Source: Verrucomicrobiia bacterium
GTDB lineage: Bacteria; Verrucomicrobiota; Verrucomicrobiia; CAIQCK01
Length of the DNA: 8,944 bases
Direction: 5' to 3'
Assembly: GCA_026417675.1 (NCBI GenBank)
Contig: JAOACV010000015.1
Location: 1 to 8,944, forward strand
The position numbers and the translations under genes were made by a program. The notes under the pieces are model-generated. The model made no database searches and was not told the origin of the DNA. It was given only the letters and a program-made list of their open reading frames with translations. Below are positions 4,911 through 8,944 of the stretch, one piece after another. How positions within the stretch are numbered: the first letter of the stretch is position 1; the number at the start of each line of letters is the position of its first letter.

Positions 4911-6263
4911 TTAGAAGCTGTATTTGACTCCCAGCGAGACCAGATGGCGGGTCCACTTGCGGCCGTCCGCGTAGGTTGCGCCTTCGTGGGTCGGGGACAC
5001 AGTGTTGTCAACCCAGTCGTAGTAGTAGGACAAATCCGCCGTCCAGTGGTTCGCGAAGGCATAGGTCAAAACGACGCCCGGGGTGTAGATCCAATCATCG
5101 CGATTGACGGGCGCTTGCCAGTCGCCGACGTGGATAGTGAAGCCCACTCTGGCGGCAAGCTGGTCGGTGAACTTGTGCCGGTAGGATACGTCGTATCGGA
5201 TGTCCTCGTAAACACTGTGACTCGAAAAAGCGGGCTGCTCGTAGCGCGTAGCCTGCAGCGTAAGCGTGTCCTCCGGCGTCGGCGTCAGCGTGATCGATCC
5301 GTCGAGGTAACACAGGACTTCACCGCGATGGAACCCGCGCGGCGTATTGGGATCAAAATCTCGCACATCCGGCCCGGCCATGATGGCCAGCTTGATCCAT
5401 TTCGCCGGCGTGCCTTCCACGCCGGCGAGGAAGCGGTGATAATAATTGGAGTAGGGGCTTTCGGCTCCCAGTAGTTTACCTTGATGCTGGCGGCCAAAAC
5501 GGTAGCCCGCCACGATTCTCGTTTTCTCACAGACCTCGCAACCCGCGTCCAACCCGCCGCCGATTTCTTCCCGGTCAATGTAGTTCTCGTAGTAAGTGTT
5601 GGGCCGGCTCGAATCGCTGCATGAGCGTTGCTTGGTTTGGAAGTCGTGCACGTAAGAGCTAAACACGGGGCGCACGAACCACTTGCCGAGCGGAATGGTG
5701 AATTGGAGGCTGTTCCGAAAGACCGCTTGGTCCCGACGGTCCCGCAAGGGGATGCCGCCGACGGCTGGCACGTCGCCGGGTCGCAGGAACAACGGACCTT
5801 CGTCGTTACCGTCAACCCACGTGACCCTGTTGAGCCACTCCCAAACCACGCCGTCAACGTCGCCGCTGAAATTAATGTGGCCGCGATGGGCGATGTAGTC
5901 CTCCGACGACGCGGCATGATACCAGACCATGTCCGGGGCGTAGTCGGCGGACAAGTTGAACTCCTCGCACGGTTTGTAGGACAGCCCAACGTTCGGCGTC
6001 ACTGTGGTGACAAAAGAGTCCGCTTGTGGCCTTGCGATCACATACCCCTTCGGTGCCGTCACCGTTGCATACGGTTGCTTGTCCTGGATGTAAATGTTGC
6101 TGTCGTAGGTCTCTCTTACGCCGAGTTCGGCCTTGTAACTCAACTCGCGCTGCTCGCCCGCGCCGCTTGCCAGCGCCAAGGCGGCCAGCAGCGCGACGCA
6201 ACCCATCTGTCCACGCGGCGGCGGCAGGCGAACAAACGAACGCTCTCTCTGTGTTCCAGTCAT
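4911..6263 (-). CDS. Outer-membrane beta-barrel protein, putative porin
   Basis: The 450-aa product has a basic N-terminus and hydrophobic core (CVALLAALALASG, residues 22-34) typical of a signal peptide. The rest is mostly alternating aromatic/hydrophobic strands separated by polar turns, ending in LGVKYSF with the C-terminal Phe expected of barrels inserted by the BAM machinery. The early segment ELGVRETYDSNIYIQ (46-60) resembles the start of putative beta-barrel porin 2 (BBP2)-type families, so that is my best family guess. Transported substrate is unknown. The ATG at 6263 has a GGAG about 11 nt upstream; ATG 6206 (residue 20) would give a shorter, more standard signal peptide and is a fair alternative. 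The frame stays open far upstream, antisense to lutA, which is a GC effect. The gene is divergent from lutABC. Paired cysteines (CEVC) in a mid-protein turn are unusual for a barrel. Confidence 0.75.
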   Translation of the reverse strand: MTGTQRERSFVRLPPPRGQMGCVALLAALALASGAGEQRELSYKAELGVRETYDSNIYIQDKQPYATVTAPKGYVIARPQADSFVTTVTPNVGLSYKPCEEFNLSADYAPDMVWYHAASSEDYIAHRGHINFSGDVDGVVWEWLNRVTWVDGNDEGPLFLRPGDVPAVGGIPLRDRRDQAVFRNSLQFTIPLGKWFVRPVFSSYVHDFQTKQRSCSDSSRPNTYYENYIDREEIGGGLDAGCEVCEKTRIVAGYRFGRQHQGKLLGAESPYSNYYHRFLAGVEGTPAKWIKLAIMAGPDVRDFDPNTPRGFHRGEVLCYLDGSITLTPTPEDTLTLQATRYEQPAFSSHSVYEDIRYDVSYRHKFTDQLAARVGFTIHVGDWQAPVNRDDWIYTPGVVLTYAFANHWTADLSYYYDWVDNTVSPTHEGATYADGRKWTRHLVSLGVKYSF

Positions 6264-6458
6264 GTGAAAACGATCTCCAGCAGCCTGCCCGCAAACAGAG
6301 CCGTTGCGGACGGCGAGGGTCACGGTGGCGATCTCGCAAGGCGGGCAGGCGGCATTGTTTTTACCCGCCCTAGCCATCAGAACGCAAGTTTGGAGCGACA
6401 AAACCATTGCATGAGCGTCGCGCTGCGGTAAGAATCGCGCCTTGTTGCTCGACAACGC
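6264..6458. other. Divergent intergenic region between barrel gene and lutABC
   Basis: These 195 nt must hold the 5' control signals of both the barrel gene (leftward) and lutABC (rightward). I see a possible lutA promoter at 6407-6434. GGCGGG near 6340 and CCCGCC near 6364 could pair around a long loop containing TTTTT. I find no clear FadR/LutR-type operator and no convincing promoter on the minus strand. Confidence 0.4.
6407..6434 (+). promoter_or_regulatory. Possible lutABC promoter
   Basis: TTGCAT (6407-6412) and TAAGAA (6429-6434) are 16 nt apart and would start transcription about 15-20 nt before the lutA ATG. The match is modest. No ribosome site is evident in the short leader. Confidence 0.3.
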
Positions 6459-7175
6459 ATGAACGTCACGCTTTTCATTCCGTGCTTCGTGGACATGTTC
6501 TATCCGCGGGTCGGCATCAGCATGGTGCAGATCCTCGAGCGGCTTGGCCACACGGTGGACTGTCCGGAGGAACTCGCCTGCTGCGGCCAGCCGGCGTTCA
6601 ACTCCGGATACTGGGACCAGGCCCGCGAAGTAGCCGTGCATTGCCTGCGTCGGCTCAACCGGGCCGAGGTCGTCGTCATCGCCTCCGGCTCCTGCGGCGC
6701 GATGATCAAGGTTTTCTACAAGGAGCTTTTCGCCGGCACGCCGGACGAGAAGATGGCGCACGAGTTGTCGGCGAAGACATGGGAGTTCTCCGATTTCCTC
6801 GTCAACAAGCTGGGCGTCACCGACCTCGGCGCGAAGTTCCCCGCGCGCGTCACCTTCCACGACGGCTGCCACGGCCTGCGCGAACTCGGCATCAAGAAGG
6901 CCCCGCGCGACCTGCTCGCGAAGGTCCAGGGCCTCGAACTGGTCGAGATGCCGGGGCCGGAGGTCTGCTGCGGCTTCGGCGGGACGTTCTCGGCGAAATT
7001 CCCCATGATCTCCACGGCGATGGGCGAGCACAAGTGCGGCTTGATCCTGGAGACCGGGGCGGAATACGTCGTCTCCAACGACTCGAGCTGCCTGATGCAC
7101 ATCCAGGGCCTCGCCACGCGGCAGCATAAGCCGATCAAATCCATTCACCTGGCGGAGCTGCTGGCGCACACATGA
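6459..7175 (+). CDS. lutA: Lactate utilisation Fe-S oxidoreductase subunit LutA
   Basis: This 238-aa protein of the LutA/YkgE family belongs to the cysteine-rich CCG-domain iron-sulfur oxidoreductases. Two CCG units are visible: the first with C9 (IPCFVDM), C41-C42-G43 (ACCGQP) and C79 (SGSCGAM), the second with C137 (FHDGCHGLRELG), C170-C171-G172 (VCCGFGGTFSAK) and C211 (NDSSCLMH). These are the usual ligand positions for Fe-S clusters in this fold. With LutB and LutC it forms the cytoplasmic system that oxidises L-lactate to pyruvate, known from Bacillus subtilis and found in many bacteria. Length is normal. It overlaps lutB by ATGA (7172-7175), consistent with coupled translation. The ATG at 6459 directly precedes the conserved N-terminus but lacks an obvious Shine-Dalgarno site. 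Confidence 0.92.
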   Translation: MNVTLFIPCFVDMFYPRVGISMVQILERLGHTVDCPEELACCGQPAFNSGYWDQAREVAVHCLRRLNRAEVVVIASGSCGAMIKVFYKELFAGTPDEKMAHELSAKTWEFSDFLVNKLGVTDLGAKFPARVTFHDGCHGLRELGIKKAPRDLLAKVQGLELVEMPGPEVCCGFGGTFSAKFPMISTAMGEHKCGLILETGAEYVVSNDSSCLMHIQGLATRQHKPIKSIHLAELLAHT

Positions 7176-8566
7176 CAACCGTCGCGAAACAATTCAAAGC
7201 CGACGCGAGGCGCATCACGCGCGATCTGCGGCACCGCGGCCTCATCCTGACTGCGCTGAAGAAATACGAGGCCGCACGCGACGCCCGGCTGGCGAAGTTC
7301 CCCGACTGGCAAAGCGCGCGCCAGACCGCCGCCGAAATCAAGTGGGATGCGATCAATCACCTCGACAAATATCTGCTGGAGTTCGCCGCCAAGCTCGAAG
7401 CGCGCGGCACGAAGGTGCACTGGGCGAGCACCGCCCAGCAGGCGCGCGAAATCATCCTCGGCATCTGCCGCGACCGCAAGGCGCGCTTGGTCATCAAGTC
7501 CAAGAGCATGGCCACCGAGGAAATCCACCTCAACGACGCGCTGGAGAAAGCTGGCTTCGAGGTGGTCGAATCCGACCTCGGCGAGTTCATTGTCCAGCTC
7601 CGCCGCGAAACACCCTACCACATCGTCTTCCCCGCGATGCATCTGGTTCGCGGCGAGATCAGCGATCTGTTTCACCACAAGCTCGGCACCCCGCCGACCG
7701 ACAATCCCGAAGAGCTGACGATGATCGCCCGTCGCTGGTTGCGGCACAAATATATCCAGGCCGACGTCGGCATCACCGGCTGCAACTTCGCCGTCGCCGA
7801 CACCGGCATGGTCGCGATCACCACCAACGAAGGCAACGGCCGCCTCACCGGCTCGCTGCCGAAGACCATGATCACGCTCGTTGGCATCGAGAAGATCATC
7901 CCGCGCCTCGAAGACCTCGCGCTGCTCCAGCCGATGCTGGCCACCATCGGCGCAGGCCAACTTATCACCTGCTACAACGCCCTTTACAGCGGCCCGCGCC
8001 AGCCGGACGAGCCGGACGGCCCGGAGGAGTTTCACGTCGTCCTGATGGACAACGGTCGCACGCGCCTGATGGCCGACGCTGAACAACGCGACGCGCTGCA
8101 TTGCATCCGGTGCGGCTCCTGCCTCAACGTCTGCCCGATCTACCGCAACATCGGCGGCCACACTTACGGCACGACCTACCCCGGCCCCGTCGGCTCGGTC
8201 ATCACGCCACACCTGCGAGGCTTGTTGGAGTGGAAACATCTCTCCTTCGCCTCCTCGCTCTGCGGCGCCTGCACCGCCTCCTGCCCGGTGAAGATTTGCC
8301 TTCACCATCACTTGCTGCAGAACCGACGCAACGCCGTCCGCGCGAAACCGGTTTGGTGGGAGAAGATCGCGTTCGACCTGTTCGCATTCATTTTCAACCG
8401 TCCGTGGCTTTACAAACTGACCAAGCCCCTCGGCCGCCTCGGCCAAGTCTTCCATCCGTTGATCAAAGGCACGCCGCTCGATCCCGCCCGCGCGTGGACC
8501 CAATCGCGCGACCTGCCGAGGATCCCCCGTCAAACTTTCAAGGAATACTGGCGGAGCCGCCGATGA
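7172..8566 (+). CDS. lutB: Lactate utilisation iron-sulfur protein LutB
   Basis: This 464-aa LutB family protein has an N-terminal LUD (DUF162) domain (about 65-300) with LVIKSKSMATEEI (107-119), TGCNFAVADTGM (202-213) and TTNEGNGRL (217-225). A two-cluster ferredoxin module follows: C311-x2-C314-x2-C317-x3-C321-P and C364-x2-C367-x3-C371-P, with a further C376. These cysteines should bind two 4Fe-4S clusters and pass electrons from lactate oxidation. The conserved GGHTYGTTYPGPVGSVITP (328-346) lies between the clusters. The C-terminal part (about 390-464) is the shorter domain usual in this family. Length is normal and all cluster cysteines are present. ATGA overlaps link it to lutA (7172-7175) and lutC (8563-8566). 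Confidence 0.93.
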   Translation: MTTVAKQFKADARRITRDLRHRGLILTALKKYEAARDARLAKFPDWQSARQTAAEIKWDAINHLDKYLLEFAAKLEARGTKVHWASTAQQAREIILGICRDRKARLVIKSKSMATEEIHLNDALEKAGFEVVESDLGEFIVQLRRETPYHIVFPAMHLVRGEISDLFHHKLGTPPTDNPEELTMIARRWLRHKYIQADVGITGCNFAVADTGMVAITTNEGNGRLTGSLPKTMITLVGIEKIIPRLEDLALLQPMLATIGAGQLITCYNALYSGPRQPDEPDGPEEFHVVLMDNGRTRLMADAEQRDALHCIRCGSCLNVCPIYRNIGGHTYGTTYPGPVGSVITPHLRGLLEWKHLSFASSLCGACTASCPVKICLHHHLLQNRRNAVRAKPVWWEKIAFDLFAFIFNRPWLYKLTKPLGRLGQVFHPLIKGTPLDPARAWTQSRDLPRIPRQTFKEYWRSRR

Positions 8567-8944
8567 GCGAACGAGAAAACATCCTGAGCCGCATCCGCGA
8601 GGCGTTGCGCGCGCCCGCGCCCCCGCCCGGCGCGCACGACCACCCGATGGGCGAAGTCAGTGAAGCCGAGGCGGCCAAGACCATCCCGCGCTGGCTGCCC
8701 GCCGTCGGGGCGACCTTCGAGCAACAGGTCGAACTCTTCCGCGCCAACTCCGTGGAGCTGAAAACCGACTTCCGTCTCGTCGCAGGCCGCAACGAAGCCT
8801 TCACGCAACTCAAGGCCATCGCCGACGCCGAAGGCTGGAAGAAGATCGCCGCACACAAAGGTGAACTGACTGACGCCGCTGTGGCCGCGCTCACCCTTCC
8901 CGTTTGCACGACCGACGACGGCTACGACGTTCAGGAACTCGAAA
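8563..8944 (+). CDS. lutC: Lactate utilisation protein LutC, 5' part
   Basis: The reading frame opens at an ATG overlapping the lutB stop (ATGA, 8563-8566) and runs without a stop to the window edge, giving 127 residues of a protein usually a little over 200 long. It begins MSERENILSRIREALR, a typical LutC N-terminal helix, followed by a proline-rich linker (PAPPPGA) and the beginning of the LUD (DUF162) domain (FEQQVELFRANSVEL, then strands and helices). LutC is the third component of the lactate-oxidising LutABC system; its exact role is less defined than that of the Fe-S subunits. The identification rests on operon position and the N-terminal pattern, because the diagnostic C-terminal half lies outside the window. 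Confidence 0.88.
   Translation, partial: MSERENILSRIREALRAPAPPPGAHDHPMGEVSEAEAAKTIPRWLPAVGATFEQQVELFRANSVELKTDFRLVAGRNEAFTQLKAIADAEGWKKIAAHKGELTDAAVAALTLPVCTTDDGYDVQELE

Noticed and set aside
5628..6431. Plus-strand 267-codon open frame opposite the barrel gene
   Set aside because: The minus strand encodes a barrel with signal peptide and C-terminal Phe; the plus-strand translation has no coherent features.
6264..7178. Upstream extension of the barrel gene's open frame across lutA
   Set aside because: The added 305 residues have no domain logic, run antisense to lutA and would bury the signal peptide inside the protein.
7145..8533. Long minus-strand open frame (462 codons) opposite lutB
   Set aside because: It is the antisense shadow of lutB in GC-rich DNA; its composition is Arg/Ala/Val/Asp-rich without a recognisable domain, while the plus strand encodes a clear LutB.
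1..8944. CRISPR array, tRNA, rRNA, complete insertion sequence, prophage
   Set aside because: I saw no regularly spaced repeats, no cloverleaf or rRNA-like stretch, no transposase or integrase reading frame and no phage gene in any frame.

Overview
The window is GC-rich, gene-dense bacterial chromosome with ordinary metabolic genes. A twin-arginine-exported sugar isomerase/epimerase-like protein, an Atg22/UMF1-type transporter, weak or absent Shine-Dalgarno sites on several genes, an outer-membrane barrel and degenerate intergenic inverted repeats together suggest a Gram-negative of the Planctomycetota/Verrucomicrobiota type, with Verrucomicrobiota as my best guess. That assignment is an inference from gene content; there is no rRNA or marker gene to confirm it.

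Layout. 1-256 holds no gene I can support, but has short repeats and a possible promoter. 257-1754 carries three uncharacterised plus-strand genes: a 119-aa two-helix membrane protein, an 82-aa charged soluble protein and a 247-aa secreted protein. 1986-2882 is a TAT-exported TIM-barrel isomerase/epimerase-like protein and 3135-4385 is a UMF1-type MFS transporter. Each of these two is preceded by a 70-bp inverted-repeat element of the same architecture (24-nt arms, 22-nt centre). 4480-4908 is a tandem ACT-domain protein. It converges, with a 2-nt gap, on a minus-strand outer-membrane beta-barrel gene (4911-6263).

After a 195-nt divergent intergenic region, 6459 to the right edge is a lutABC lactate-utilisation operon: lutA and lutB complete, lutC cut by the window end. 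Consecutive lut genes overlap by ATGA, so translation is probably coupled. LutA, LutB and LutC are known to form an iron-sulfur system that oxidises L-lactate to pyruvate. The barrel gene and lutABC share one intergenic region and could be co-regulated, but nothing in the sequence shows that the barrel carries lactate.

I found no clear new multi-gene system, no RNA gene, no CRISPR array, no complete insertion sequence and no convincing intrinsic terminator. The items most worth a second look are the paired 70-bp inverted-repeat elements, the cluster of three uncharacterised genes at the left, and the divergent barrel/lutABC arrangement.
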